A stretch of 64,000 nucleotides of DNA from Strobilurus pachycystidiatus. Lineage: Eukaryota; Basidiomycota; Agaricomycetes; Agaricales; Physalacriaceae. The stretch covers positions 1,860,001 through 1,924,000 of the forward strand of contig JAHLMK010000002.1 in NCBI GenBank assembly GCA_019915135.1, read 5' to 3'. Made by a program: the position numbers and the translations under genes. The notes beneath the pieces are model-generated. The model was given only the letters and a program-made list of their open reading frames with translations, was not told the DNA's origin and made no database searches. Shown here piece by piece: positions 33,990 to 46,204 of this stretch (its first letter is position 1; each line of letters begins with the position of its first letter).

Positions 33990-34190
33990 TAAGACCCGTC
34001 CATCTTTCTCGCATCTGGTGTGATGGTCTCGGCTTGGCAGCGTATTCGCGCATTCAAGCGTGCGAGAAAGCATACAGGGTTATATTCGTCGCATAACCCA
34101 GAATCTGGTAGCCGAGTAGCCATCATAGTAAATACTGGCGGTACCCAGACCTCTTGAAACGAGGTGGCGTGTGACGGAGGCTGAGAGAAC

Positions 34191-35521
34191 CTATAAGAAA
34201 TACTCCGGTAGCTTGAGGGCGCGAAGAGAGTACGTTAGTTCCGATGAAGGCAGTACGAAGCGAAAGAGGAACACACTTTGCCTCCCGCGTTCTGATTCGC
34301 CTGTTGACTGGGTCCGTCCCTTTCGTTCTCTGGTGCGGCCTCGAATACATTGAAAAACATGGATCCACCCGGTCCGACTTCAAGTATGCTTGCGGAGTTA
34401 CCACACCGATAGCAGTAATTCGGTGCGGACCATACAGTCGATAGATGTTTGTCGAAAAGCGAGGCGTAGCCTTCCATGCACAGCTGGTGCGCGCGGAGGA
34501 TGTGGGACATTTTGTTAATCTCGAGAAACTTGTGGACGACGCCCGATCCGAACGTGTACCCCGCGCCTCTGATAAGCTCGTCAGGATTGTCAGGCTGGAC
34601 ACGATGGAAACGCACCTTGGCGAGATTGCGAAATCTTCCTTCTCAGCGTCAGGATCCGACCATACGAGGTCTGCCATTGGGCCGTCATGGGGTATCTCTG
34701 TGGTGAAACTGTTAGCACACTGATAGATCGGGTACGAATGAAGCTTGTTGACCTCTAAACCGGTCGAGGACTTTGATCTGATCTATTGAATGTATGGAAG
34801 GCGAAAGACCTGATGAGGGTGAGGATGACTATCTATGCTAGTCAATAAGGAGATCATACCACCGTGAACGCAGAATATCCGGTCATCAATCACCACCGTA
34901 AGCGTGAGGAAGTCGAACATGTCCGTGAAGTACGTCCATACGTGTGATGAGCCGTATTTCCGCACACACTCAGTGTAGAAGCCGTAGGTCTGTGTAGGCC
35001 GAGATGAGAAAAAGCTGGTGTGTGTAGACGGGTGGATGAGTCACCCACTTGGGTAACAGCCCTCGACTCATGGTTTCCTCGTATCAGCTGGATTCTGTCT
35101 GGGTACCGCAGTTTGAGACAGGTGAGCAGAGATATTGTCTCAACACTGAATAGGCCGCGATCCACGTAGTCGCCTGGGCCAAAGACGTGATGAATATACG
35201 TGCCAGTCGCGTGAGAAGGAGGGCTGCAGCGCACCGAGGAAGAGGTAATTGGTGTGTGGGGCATAGCCACCTATCCGGAATATCTCGACAAGGTCATAGA
35301 ATTGCCTTGGGAGCCGATGAGAGGAGGCAAAGGCGGAGAAAGGGCACGACGGACCCGTGGATATCGCCGACGACGGTGACGGGCGCACTGACATGGACGA
35401 CGTTGGATTCGCGCATGAGGACCTCCTTTGTCTTTTCGCATATTTCGCGCAGCAGCGCCTCGTGCAGCAGCTGTTTCCGGAGCAGCTGCTCGATGCACGC
35501 GTCGAGGTCGAATGGAGCCAT
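34191..35521 (-). CDS. ppg1: PP2A-like serine/threonine protein phosphatase, Ppg1 type
   Basis: The start at 35521 opens [19 protein letters not shown]. Across short introns follow the metal-binding motifs GDIHG, GDYVDRG and RGNHE, then [38 protein letters not shown] and [13 protein letters not shown] last intron (GTGTGT...CTCAAG) leads to LPEYFL and the stop, the C-terminal Tyr-Phe-Leu whose Leu is methylated in PP2A-like enzymes. The sequence around [20 protein letters not shown] favours the Ppg1 group over PP4 or PP6. Family members act in cell-wall, glycogen or signalling control. Convergent with the CRAL-TRIO gene. Confidence 0.9.
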
Positions 35522-37070
35522 GGAACTGGGGATCAAGCTGTAAAGGCAGGGTTGCAGCCTGTGCCCGCAATGGCAACACATTCCCACAGTCGCCCACCTT
35601 GCACTCGGCCGATTTGTCGCCTCAACTTGCAAGTCTGCCAGAATCTGTCTATGTCCGCTGTCGCCCTCTTTTTTTCTTCTCTATACTGTCGGTCTAGCGC
35701 GGCTCCTCGACAGACATGCCGGCACCGTGTAATTCAGCGCTTTCTTCCGTTCCATCTTGACGACTGCCACTTTCTCCACTCCTTCGGTCGATGGGCCGTT
35801 CAATTGCTCGTCCTGCTTTGGTGATCGCGATTTCCTCGGTCCACCCTCTCGTTATGATGCTTTCCAAACGAACGCGCAACAATTCGCGCTGCTTTGCCCT
35901 CGTTGCGGCTTTACCCAAGTTTGGCGTACTGATTGCTGCTTTTATTAGGACGCGAATCTCAACAGCCTTGACGCGTGACGGCGCGAATTCTCCATCATTC
36001 TTCCTTTACTGCCTTTGTTTGTTTTAATGTCGGCGCGGAAACGACCGGCCCAGCGAAACCTGCTTTCCTCTCTTCTAGTGGAATTTCGCTGATTCTTCAT
36101 ATGCGTTTTAGCGATCGTTTATGCTTTGCATCCGGACGTCAAAGCACTCACATGTGAGCCTTGACGTCCGGTTCTGCTACGGAAATGACCTTCTCAATGG
36201 GTGCTTCCCGTAGCGCCCATTCCTCCAGACGATCTTGACAACGTGTCTTGTTCAACATCATTCCCTTCGTCGGCATGTATAATTCTCCTTTGCTTTCGGA
36301 TTTTCTCACTTACACACACATCGCTAGTGCCAGCCCAAGCGACTTGGGGAAGCCCTGTGTACATTCTACACCACCACCGCACGCCTGACATAATTATGTC
36401 GTGTTTCAACCTGCTTGATGATTACCGGACAAATCCATTCCAGAGCTATCTATCAGTTCCACAAAGCCTCATTTGTCTATTAAAGGCATCAATTCTCGGG
36501 CTCTTCCTCGGTGCCTTGTTCCCACAGCCGTCAGTCAACTCCAGCGGCCAAGGTAAATTGGAAACTGGAGGACCCTTATAACATCCTCCGCGTCTGAGTC
36601 ATTGGGACTATAACGCGCCTTTTCGAGGTTGAAGTGACAGTCGAGCCTGGCTCGAATTAACCAAGGCACATCTCCGAACCAGGTCGCGCTCAACCCCATC
36701 CAGTGGAAGCCATCCAGTACTCCGTCAAATATATTGTTTTGAGGCTGTATAGCGCGATCTGCAAGAGGCAAATATTCATTGTCCAACAGACATCTCGTTT
36801 ACTGGCCGACTACTTCTTTCATTTAGGATGTCCTGGTAAGTTCCGGTTCTTGGGCTGCGTTGGATTTGCGTATCCGAAAATGCACCATCTCCGTCGTTCG
36901 GTACCATGGCTATCAGCAATTATTTGGTAACTCTAATTCAACACAGATCCCAAAGTGGCAATACATCTTCCTCTGGCAGGCCTATTAAACCACGGGGGTG
37001 TGCTGCGTCCACAGCCGACCATCCTCACGCCTCCGCCACTGACTAGTGTATCGTGATCGTCGCTGCTAAA
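35522..37070. other. Long intergenic region without a recognised gene
   Basis: Short frames occur on both strands, for example minus 36535-36786 (FDGVLDGFHWMGLSATWFG), but none has supporting splice sites. A strong hairpin at 36132-36171 is listed separately. Confidence 0.45.
36132..36171. repeat. Nested inverted repeat (hairpin)
   Basis: Arms CCGGACGTCAA (36132-36142) and TTGACGTCCGG (36161-36171) are perfect complements, and the 18-nt centre contains a second palindrome CTCACATGTGAG (36147-36158). The whole can fold as one long stem. It contains two TGACGT/ACGTCA (CRE-like) sites. Confidence 0.7.
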
Positions 37071-37964
37071 ATGTATAATAGCACTCGCACCAACTCGTCT
37101 TCTGAGGGGAGATATTCTTCCTACGCCCCCGTAGGCCACGAGGCTAGCGCCGCTGGCGATAGTGCCTTCCCCTTGTCGTCGCCATACTCCTACAACCCTG
37201 CCGCTGGACAACCGTATTCTGGCACGCAGTCGTCATCGACAATTGCCCACAGTACGTCCTGCCGTCATTCATTATCTTGACAGCTATCTAAACGCCCCGC
37301 TCGCAGATGGACAAGCGCCCTACATCTCGTCGGGAATGGCAGCTCCGCACCGTTACTCATCTTCGGGCCTGCGCTCTCCGACGCTGAACGCCCCATCGGG
37401 ATACGCTGTGCCCGCAGACTACGAGCCCTCCTACTCGAACTACTCCTCCCAATCCATGAGCTCGGGTTTCATCCCGACACCGTCTCAGATAGCTCACTAC
37501 TCGCAGCCGGGCAGTCCGCACCTCTCCCGCCACTCTACAGACGCATACGCGAATCCAGCCTATCCCCGCCACTCGGCTCACCACTCGCGGAGTCCGTCCT
37601 CTGGACGCCCACGGTCCAGCTCGAATGCGGGGCACTATATTCCTGGCCCGCTGCACCACGCTCCCTCACACTCCCGCTCCGACGCGAACGCGGCAGCAGT
37701 TGCGCCTCCCGAGCGCTTCGCATGCAATATTTGTAAAAAGTCGTTTTCCCGATCTCATGACAGGAAGCGACACCACGTCGGGCAGCATTTGGACTCCCAT
37801 GCCCGACCCGTATGCCCAAACTGCCACAAAGATTTTAGTCGGTACGCACGGCTTCTCTTCCTTCTTCGCGCGTCTGTTAAGCTCATGTCGATCACCGATG
37901 CAGTCCCGACTCACTCAAGCGGCACAGGGATAACGGCTGCGACGAGGGTACCACCCCCGTCTAA
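37071..37964 (+). CDS. C2H2 zinc-finger transcription factor
   Basis: Three exons, 37071-37251, 37307-37841 and 37904-37964 (777 nt, 258 residues). The first 190 residues are Ser/Tyr/Pro/His-rich and probably disordered. Finger 1 reads FACNICKKSFSRSHDRKRHH (C-X2-C-X12-H-X4-H with H in VGQH). Finger 2 reads CPNCHKDFSR, then across the last intron PDSLKRHRDNGCDE, so its final ligand is Cys (C2HC). The protein ends EGTTPV 9 residues later. A nuclear regulator of unknown targets. Confidence 0.86.
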
Positions 37965-38872
37965 ATCTTCCAATGTGGCGAGACAAAAAGCATGTTACAA
38001 GCCATGCAAAAATTCCTTCTCAAAATGTTTTCCCTTACAACGGTCTCTATCTCTTGTCTTTCTTGTTTTCTGTATCCTGGAACGCCACTAGACGGCGCGG
38101 GCTGTACATAAGTATGTACAGTATTCTTGCAACTAGATTATTCTCTTGAATGTAATTGGTTTGTGACCTTGCGGGAAGAGCTCCGTGAAACGATGGGCTA
38201 CAGTATAGTTTCTTACAGTTCACAGGATCATCTTGAGATCCCGAATTCCTACTGAATGCACTGATTGATTGAGATTCACGGTAGTCCGAATTCGAAAGTA
38301 TGTCTGCTTATACACGGCCTTCTCGCCGATCGCGCATCAGCCAGCGAAGTATGAAGGTATTCAAACGGAACCACTCGACATTGCCGCGAAGATTGCCGCG
38401 ATTTTGTCAGAGTACAGTGATTAATTCAGTGCCCGGTCAAATTCGACACTTGTGTCACAAATGAGGAAGCGAAAGTCGCGAAAGTCATGTACCTGTCCTC
38501 CGCCTCCGAGTCCGCACACCAAAGTCTACATATGCGATGCCAAGGGACACACGGTACCATCAGATGTTTGATGTGTTGCTCAGTCGGATACAGTCCACGG
38601 ATACAATCCACGCGCCATCTGTTTCGACACTAATAGCGGAGTAGCGTTTGCATGCATATGAAAGTAAGTTTCGGTAGGATGGGGATGTCCGAAGCCAGTT
38701 CATGCCGATGCCAGCTTCGCAGCAAGCGAAGATGGTGCCGAGTTGGAGCTCAGGACGTGAGAGACGAATGGTGTACACACTCTGGGACTAATAGTACGAC
38801 GCTTGAATTACGTTTGTGCTCTTGAAGTGAATGGAAAGTCACATACACTTCGAACTGGGGTATGGGTACTGT
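37965..38872. other. Intergenic, no gene seen
   Basis: 3' flanks of the convergent zinc-finger and Cwc24 genes. A short direct repeat (attgccgcga twice near 38382-38403) is the only structure noted. Confidence 0.45.
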
Positions 38873-40015
38873 TCAATCATCGTCTGACCCTTCGGATTCC
38901 GAGTCGACTGAGGCCGCATGAGGCTTAGCTGGCGTGTCGTCACCTAGACCCTCAATCTGTACGTTGTCACCGCCCTCGTTGTCTTCATCATCTCCTTCAC
39001 CCTTCTCCTTCCGCTTCTGCTCCATCTTTGCTATCACCTTGTCCGCGCGATTGAACATACCACCCGTGGGAGCTCCGCAAGCCGCGCACTTTGGTGTCTT
39101 TGCGAACCGCTTGATGGCGCAAGCCGAACAGAAATAGTGCCCGCAGCGAGTGACTATAGGATCGGTGTAATGTTTCCGACAGATGAGACAGGCAAACGGG
39201 ATATCCTCGTCGTCCGAATCGGAGCCCGACGAATCGTCTTCGATATTTCTTTTCGGGTTCTCTGCGAGTTTGTCAAGCTGCCAGCCAGCGAGGTCTGTAT
39301 ATAAAACGGTCAATGTTCGCGTAATATAGAGCGACGCGGGAAGAACTTACACGTTCCGCGATCGTGAAGGAACTTGCAAGTGTCGCCGAAGCCGCAGTAT
39401 CCGGTCTCTGTCAATGCTGTTAGTCGCAAATCTAGGTCATCGAGGAAGGGTGCACGGACCTTTGTAGTCCTTACAGACGTCCGGTTGGTAATCAACGATG
39501 GTGACTGTCCGAATGGTACTTGTTCCGCGCTGAGGCCCGACTCTCATGGCTTTCGGCACCTCCTTGCTCTTCTTTAGGTGGCTCTTGTACGCGCTCTGAC
39601 CGCGATACTTTCCGTCATCCGGGATGTCATCGTCATCGTCTCCGACGCTGGCCTTCATCCGCTTCTTCTCCTCCAGCTCCTCCAGCTCATCTCCGGCAAT
39701 GATGTCCAAGGCAGCCTTCATATGAGAGCCATCAGCAGACCATTTCACGTCAGGACCATCCCTTTCTGGAGCATCGTAATCATCTCTGTCTGCGACTTTG
39801 CGCTTGGTGCCGGCGCTAAGAAGGTTGGTCGTGGTCTTCTTGTTTGGCAGGATGACCTGTGATTTCGACGAGGAAGATGGTGCTGGCGGCGATGCTGAAC
39901 GTTTCCTGCTCGTCGTAGGACGTGATTTCCCTTTCTTGAAGAAGGCAACCCTGGGTTGTTCGGAGGCCATTCCGTGGGGAGGTGATGGTCGAGGTTCAAG
40001 TGCTGGATTGGTCAT
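38873..40015 (-). CDS. cwc24: Pre-mRNA splicing factor Cwc24 / RNF113
   Basis: Three or four exons from ATG at 40015. A basic N-terminus leads to SAGTKRKVADRDD and KYRGQSAYKSHLKKSKEVPK, the family's conserved stretch. Next come TIVDYQPDVCKDYK, ETGYCGFGDTCKFLHDRG (CCCH zinc finger, C-X8-C-X5-C-X3-H), and after the next intron DLAGWQLDKL and a RING finger (CLICRKHYTDP, CGHYFCSACAIKRF, CAACG). An acidic tail ends the protein. The CCCH plus RING order is diagnostic of Cwc24/RNF113A, which binds the 5' splice site in the Bact spliceosome. Confidence 0.93.
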
Positions 40016-40147
40016 GAGGCGCGCAGACCCATATTAGGCAGTTACCGCCGATCGGAACTTGACCAATGACCATGACAGCCAGCTCTCGTCATGATCACAA
40101 ACTTTCATTGCGCCATGGTTGCGCGTCCTCGCGCAGCCAGAGAAAGG

Positions 40148-40156
40148 TATATAAAA
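40148..40156 (+). promoter_or_regulatory. TATA box of the small gene at 40249
   Basis: TATATAAAA, 93-101 nt before the ATG at 40249. Confidence 0.45.
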
Positions 40157-40248
40157 GCTCACAGAACACAAATAAACGGTCCAATTCCCACTCTTGAACG
40201 CCCCCACTCACTCTTGCGCCACTCTTGCCGTCTGAGTGCCCTAGTATC

Positions 40249-40524
40249 ATGGACGCAGGATCTTCTCCCTCGCCTTCACCCTCTTGGACTCGGACTTGCC
40301 CTCTGGTCTTTACTGACTACCCCACTCATGTACCAGTCAACGTTTACTCCTGGCGTCCGACTTTTGCTTTTGCTTTGTCATCGCCGCCCAGCGTCTCAAG
40401 TGCATACCTCAGCACTCGGATGGATCTCGTCGGTAAATCAACTATAGACGGTGATCATCTGGCCTTCAAGTCTTGCCCATGCTTTGTCACTGTCGACATT
40501 TCTCCACCGTCCTTCCCCGTCTAA
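40249..40524 (+). CDS. Hypothetical 91-residue protein
   Basis: A single open frame behind a good TATA box and a pyrimidine-rich leader. The product starts MDAGSSPSPSPSWTRTCPLV and is Ser/Pro/Val-rich, with no signal peptide, membrane span or known motif. The promoter is the main reason to believe it. Confidence 0.4.
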   Translation: MDAGSSPSPSPSWTRTCPLVFTDYPTHVPVNVYSWRPTFAFALSSPPSVSSAYLSTRMDLVGKSTIDGDHLAFKSCPCFVTVDISPPSFPV

Positions 40525-41340
40525 ATGCATGGCTGAGCAGCCTCTTTCTCACCCCTCGCTATGCCTGTTATCATCGTCATACGCTTGTTGGACACATGTT
40601 TACCTCTGAATTATAGTTCGCAAGGGAGCCCGAAGGCAATTGTATTGACCTTGTCAGTTACCTTCAGTTACAAGTACTTGTGGCTCCCACACAGTGCGTC
40701 ATGAATTGATACCTCTTCCAACGTCAGTTCTTCGTCCTCTGTTACGTCTCGCCTCAGTACATCTATAATCAACTCCATACTTGACGGAAGCTCTGAACCA
40801 GTGCTTATTCACAGGTGGATTTCAAGTGGATTAGTAAACTGAGTAAGCCGAGGCTCTCAAGCCGACCCACGTTTCGCGAAGGGCAGCGGAAGTAAAGTGT
40901 CACGGGGTGCCTATCTTTATCGCAGCGCATGTATCTATCTGTACCTGTACGGCATTGGGCATTTCGCCAGCCTTTCTTGCACTTTCTAGTGTGGCGAAGC
41001 GAAATACACCTACCAGGCTGCAATGGAGGATGGCTTGAGGATGGCATACTTTTAAGCGACCTGAAACCAGTCGGATCAATGCGGCTATATCTCCTCTCCG
41101 AAGCTCTGCGTTCCCCACGGCCGACGAGATGCCGGCCGAAGAAAGGAACGCAGCTTGGTTCACCCGATTTATCCAGGGTGTGATGCCATGTATTTCATAC
41201 CACAAGGGGTTCCACGGTTTTCCTTTGCACCACCACCTGCTCCTCAAGAAAACTAGAAAAAACGTTATTCCCGACGTTTTCACCGACACCGCAGGCTCCC
41301 CGACGCTCCGTACGCTGTTGGCCTCTGCTCTATTCATAGC
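40525..41340. other. Upstream region of the bZIP gene
   Basis: Contains plus-strand open frames at 40929-41183 and 41129-41365. These could be upstream ORFs if transcription starts early, but no TATA box fixes the leader length. Confidence 0.35.
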
Positions 41341-42204
41341 ATGGCCCCCAACTTGCAGGGATTGAACATAGTTCACCTCCCTCAGGGCAATGACTCGCAG
41401 GATCTCCTGCCCGCCCACGCCTATCCGGACATCTCTGCCCAGCTCGCGCTCTGGACTGATCTGCACTTTGACTCTGAGGAGAGTCCTGTGATGCACTCGA
41501 GTGGATCGGGTGCTTATTCCCAGAAGGAGATTGATGAAGAGGAGGAAGATCAGCGGGACAGGGTTCGCGATGGCGCAAAGAGTGCCGCCATCCACGACGG
41601 GCACGTTAACGTTGTCACCGGTACCGCCGTTCCCAACATGCAGGGCCCTCCTGCCCAACCCAACTTCGACTTGAACGCCCTGTTATCGGGCTTCGGCGGC
41701 GACTACTCTCAGCTCTTCCAGCAGCAGCAATCTATCCCATCCACCATATCTCCTTCCCTTGCGCAGCTACTGCTTTACTCTGCTCAAAATAACGGTACCC
41801 AGCTGCCCCCCGCGCCGTCTAAGGCAGTGGCCTCCCGGGCTCCTTCCGAGGATGTACAACCACCCGCTAAGCGTGCGCGCACGCGGAAGCCTTCCATTTC
41901 CATGTCCGTCGCAGACTCGCCTGTCGATCCATCCCTACCCCCGCTTTCCGCTGCGGAGGACAAGAGGAGACGAAATACCGCTGCCAGCGCTCGCTTCAGA
42001 ATGAAGAAGAAGGAGCGCGAGGCTGCGCTCGAAGGAAAGGCCAAGGAGCTTGAGTTGAAGGTTAACGAGCTCGAACGGGAGTGCGAAGGCCTCCGCCGCG
42101 AGAACGGTTGGCTCAAGGGGCTGGTCGTTGGCGTTACTGGCGCCGCACAGGGCAGCGCTGTGCCTTCGGGATCAGGCAAGCGTGCTAGGGAGGATGAGGC
42201 ATGA
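41341..42204 (+). CDS. bZIP transcription factor, Cys3/MetR-like
   Basis: A single exon, 287 residues. The N-terminal two thirds is acidic, Gln- and Pro-rich (transactivation-like; HFDSEESP, SQLFQQQQS). A basic patch PPAKRRARTRKPS precedes the basic region at about 207-230: KRRRNTAASARFRMKKKER, with the Asn, Ala-Ala, Arg contacts of bZIP proteins. Leucine heptads follow (LEGKAKELELKVNELERECEG). RRNTAASARFR resembles Cys-3/MetR sulfur regulators and also Gcn4-like fungal factors, so the exact orthology is open. Confidence 0.87.
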   Translation: MAPNLQGLNIVHLPQGNDSQDLLPAHAYPDISAQLALWTDLHFDSEESPVMHSSGSGAYSQKEIDEEEEDQRDRVRDGAKSAAIHDGHVNVVTGTAVPNMQGPPAQPNFDLNALLSGFGGDYSQLFQQQQSIPSTISPSLAQLLLYSAQNNGTQLPPAPSKAVASRAPSEDVQPPAKRARTRKPSISMSVADSPVDPSLPPLSAAEDKRRRNTAASARFRMKKKEREAALEGKAKELELKVNELERECEGLRRENGWLKGLVVGVTGAAQGSAVPSGSGKRAREDEA

Positions 42205-44304
42205 GCCCTAGGGTCTTCCTTACTATCATGACATTGACGAGTCGCCGCACGAGACTCGAAGACGAGATATCGCTACGAGGTCGGGGACATGCTTGCGAGT
42301 AAATTTATTCACCTTCATTTCCTCTGTACCCACATCTTTTTTTGATTTCCAAATATGTATGTAGACTCTGTACTGCTATACGCGCACGAACGAGCGGAGC
42401 GGCGGGCGAGAACAGAAGCAAATCAAATCATTGTATCCTGTAATTGCGCCATTGATGGGAACGTTGGCCCTGGCGTTCTCCCATTGGTTTCTCGAGCGCT
42501 CTGAGAACATCGCTTAGCAGGTGCCCAACTAGAACAATGGTGCTGCACATGGATCAACTCTGGTGCCACCATTCATTGACAGTGAATGTCTTCTCACAAT
42601 CAAGCACTGATAGGCTGCAATTGCGACCTTCGAATTCGGGGATAGAGCTGAAAGCTTCTGGACTATCAGGAACTCTACGATTCGTTCCTATGCCTCCTCG
42701 TTTCGCTATGCCGGCTGTCTCATCTAGGTCAATGGCTTGCCAATTCTCACTCACACAGCGAGGAGTCCCTTCTTCGAAGTACGCGCTTGATAACGCGTTC
42801 AATGTGCTAGATCAGAGAGCGACATTGATCTGCCCAATGACGAATTTTCATTTCCGGTCGGACCTTCGCCGCGGTATCTACCAGAGGCAATCATTCTGAA
42901 CGCCACAGGACGTTGAACATGTACCTTCCGACGCGATTCGGGCCGATTGAGTGGACAATCACATTCTACTCACCTTTACGAACATGATTGTGGATCGACC
43001 ATCATTCTATATCATAACTTAGATTGTCGTCGCTGCAGATTGAGCTGTACTGCATCGACTCGGAAGTTGATTATCTGTAGATCTATATGGTCCGCCGGCC
43101 GCTGCGTGATTCGGATCTACTAAACACTGAAGACCTGCTTGTCACTCAGCGCTCCCACTTACCTCTCTCTGTTGGTATGCATGAACTCCTACGACGAGTG
43201 TTTTCGCTTAAGACCGCATTACAGTGTCTATCGCTAAACCCACCGTGATCATATTATCACCGATTTCAAGGGCAGCTGATCGCGCTATTCACACCCTAGG
43301 CCTGAGGTTTTCATCTGAGGTCGCCCAAATTGAAAGTATGCATGCATGGAGGCGTTGCCACAAACTTGCAGATTGACGTGTTGTCCAAGGTTGTGTCGTC
43401 CAAGGTTGTGTGTTCGAGAGTCTCAATGATGTGACGATTTCTGGGTGGCAAAAGTAAGGATAGCTCAGTGGTTGTTTATTGTCTTTGGTCCACGTCAGTT
43501 AGGGCTTGGAGAGCTCTTATGAACTTGGTCAAGTTGGGCTGAGCACACTTGCAATTGACGAACCACTGACGACCCTCACTCGTATGACCTCCATCTGACT
43601 AAAAGTGCCAGTCTTGGTTTTTTTACGTGCTTCCTCGAAAAATCCGTGACACTGAAGCTTTGAAGAGAACATGACGTTTGAACGATGCAATAGCTCGAAT
43701 GACCAGGACAAACTGGGCCTTCGCATTAGTCTGGGTTAGAACTCCGAGTCAGCGGCATCATCATCGATATTCGGGAGCCCTGGACCGTGTCCACACACTG
43801 ACCACGAGAATACCCACCTTCTCAATCGACCCTCTCAAAATTGGATGAACCCATCTTGCTCTCCTCGAGGATTCAGCACACCTCACCTACTTGTAGAATA
43901 TCCACGCATGAGGTCGAGGCGTGGACTAAACTTGCGAAAGACTGGTGCCGTGGCGGTCGGAGCGTCAGAGTTGCACTGTTGCACTGAATAAGAGGTATCA
44001 ATCACTGCCTTCAGCGGTACCATTTCAACCGTCACTCACCGAAACAATTCACATTTGCTTATTTCTTTCAAGTGTAGAAGTCGTATGTACTGGATTCTAT
44101 TCGAGTCGAGCTCGCTCGTTCCAATGATATGGACTCTTATTGTACGCTGCTATGTCCACCCGTTCATGTATATTTAGCGCTCGTACGGTACCGTTGACAA
44201 TCCATGACTGTTTGAGCGGAAGAGAGAACCGTGCAGACTGCAGAATAAGCACACCTTGGTAATCAGCTCTCGTCAGGGCCGGATACTGGACCCGCAGAAT
44301 GATC
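42205..44304. other. Two-kilobase intergenic region without a recognised gene
   Basis: No frame with family motifs or splice support. A tandem 15-nt repeat (GTCCAAGGTTGTGTC, twice from 43383) was noted. Confidence 0.45.
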
Positions 44305-44313
44305 TATATATAA
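44305..44313 (+). promoter_or_regulatory. TATA box of the MFS gene
   Basis: TATATATAA, 51-59 nt before the ATG at 44364. Confidence 0.55.
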
Positions 44314-44363
44314 GCCCACCATGAGAAGAACTCGAACGACCAGCACAGCACTCGTTGAAAACG

Positions 44364-46204
44364 ATGGTGCCATCGGAGTCGCATCCAGTGTTTGCGACGG
44401 ACTTTGGACTCATCCCGATTCCCAAACGTCTGCGCTATGACCCCCAGAAACCGTTTCATTTTGGGCTCACGCTGAATATTGCTTTCGGTTTTGCGAGCAC
44501 GTTCAGTTCGTCTTTCTTTCCCGCCGATTATGCCCACAGCGTACTGACAATTCCTTTGTAGTTGTGGCTAACCTGTACTACTGCCAACCCCTTCTGAGTA
44601 CGCCTGATTCAGATCATCTGCTTTGTAACTCATGTCCCATTCCGCAGTCGAAATGTCGAAGAGTTTCGACGTATCGTATAGCACGGTTTCTCTGTTAGTC
44701 GCTTCCACCATGTACTTTATGATCCACCTCTCATCATACTCACAGGATCCCCACTCTCGTCCAAGCAGGGTATGAACGATATGATGCAATGCATCATAAC
44801 TTGAAAGTCTGATTCCTTTGTTTCCAGATACGCAACTGGCCTGTTGCTCATATCGCCTCTTGGAGATCTTGTAAGGCGGCGGCAGCTCATACTCCTCCTC
44901 GTCCTGGGCACCACAACCCTCACAATCCCACTTGCAATCACCAAGAGCCTACGCGTGTTCGAGGTCTTTTCATTCTTCGTCGGCGCCTTGACCGTAACGC
45001 CCCAAATTCTGCTCCCGCTTGCTGCAGACCTCGCGCCCCCAGAGCGCCGCGCCGCCGCCTTATCGGTCGTGTTCTCCGGCCTCCTCTTCGGTGTCCTCAT
45101 CGCTCGCGTCCTCTCCGGCGTCATAGCCGAGTTCGTCACATGGCGCGTCGTGTACTACATGGCTATCGGCGTGCAGTCCCTCGTTCTGGTTGGAAGTTAC
45201 TTGCTGCTCCCCGACTATCCGGCCAAGAATAGGCATTTGACGTATTGGGACATCTTATGGTCGATGGCGAAGTATTGTGTCACCGAGCCTATCCTGGTGC
45301 AGGCGTGCTTGATCAATATGGCCTCTAGTGCATCGTTCTCGAACTTTTGGGTGACGCTGACCTTCCTCCTGGGCGGGCCTCCGTATAACTATTCAACGTG
45401 AGTATATTTCGCTGTCTTGGTCCTGTTTCATGGTTCTAAATCACTTCTAGTCTTGTTATCGGGCTGTTTGCCTTGGTGGGAATGTTTGGAGTGGCCATGG
45501 GCCCAATTGTCGGGCGCACAATCGACAAGCTCATCCCGTGGTATGCTTCGATGGTGTCCATCATTGGGCTTGTGATTTTCCAAGCGGTGCAAGTCGGAGC
45601 GGGCGGTATCAACATTGCCGCTGTGATTGTGTCGACGTTCGGGATAGATGTATTCCGGCAGATGCTTCAATTGTCCTTGGCCACGTCTATCTTTGGGTTC
45701 GTGCTAGTTCATGTGTCATCCATAGCTTGGGACTAACCTACAACCATCTAGAATCAAACCTGAAGCGCGAGCTCGACTTAACGCCGTCTTCATCCTTTCA
45801 GTGCGTATCCTTTATAACTTATGTGTTCCCAGTCATCCGTGCTAACTCAACAAAATTTACAGCTCTTCATCGGACAAGTGATGGGAACCGCCGTGGGAAC
45901 GGAAGTCTTCATTGACCATGGCTGGCGTGCTGGAGCAGCTCTGTCCGTGGCATGGTCTGGCTGGCAGTTCTTTGTCCTCTTCCTTCGGGGACCTCATTGC
46001 GATCGGAAGACCTGGTTCGGATACCAAGGCGGTCTGAAGCCGTACAAGATTGTGCCTCCAGCTCCTCAAGCCGACGAGGAAGCTGCGGTTCCGCGCAATG
46101 AACGGGAGACACAGGAGAGTACAGAGAAACAAGAAGAATCTATAGAGGATGCAGGAGCTAACGCTGCGATAAAAGCGCCTGTCGACGACGAGAAAAAATT
46201 ATGA
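44364..46204 (+). CDS. Major facilitator superfamily transporter
   Basis: About nine exons from ATG 44364. TM1 region is NIAFGFAS then ANLYYCQPLL. The loop between TM2 and TM3 carries GDLVRRRQLILL (family GDxxGRR-like motif A). Further helices follow: VFSFFVGALTVTPQILLPLA, ALSVVFSGLLFGVLIARVLSG, WRVVYYMAIGVQSLVLVGSY, LVIGLFALVGMFGVAMGPIVGR, MVSIIGLVIFQAVQVG. The C-terminal tail is long, acidic and cytosolic (KQEESIEDAGANAAIK). YYCQPLL places it near drug/proton antiporters of the DHA type. The substrate cannot be read. Confidence 0.87.

Noticed and set aside
40900..41658. 252-codon minus-strand frame over the bZIP gene
   Set aside because: No motif, and it overlaps the clear bZIP reading frame and its leader.
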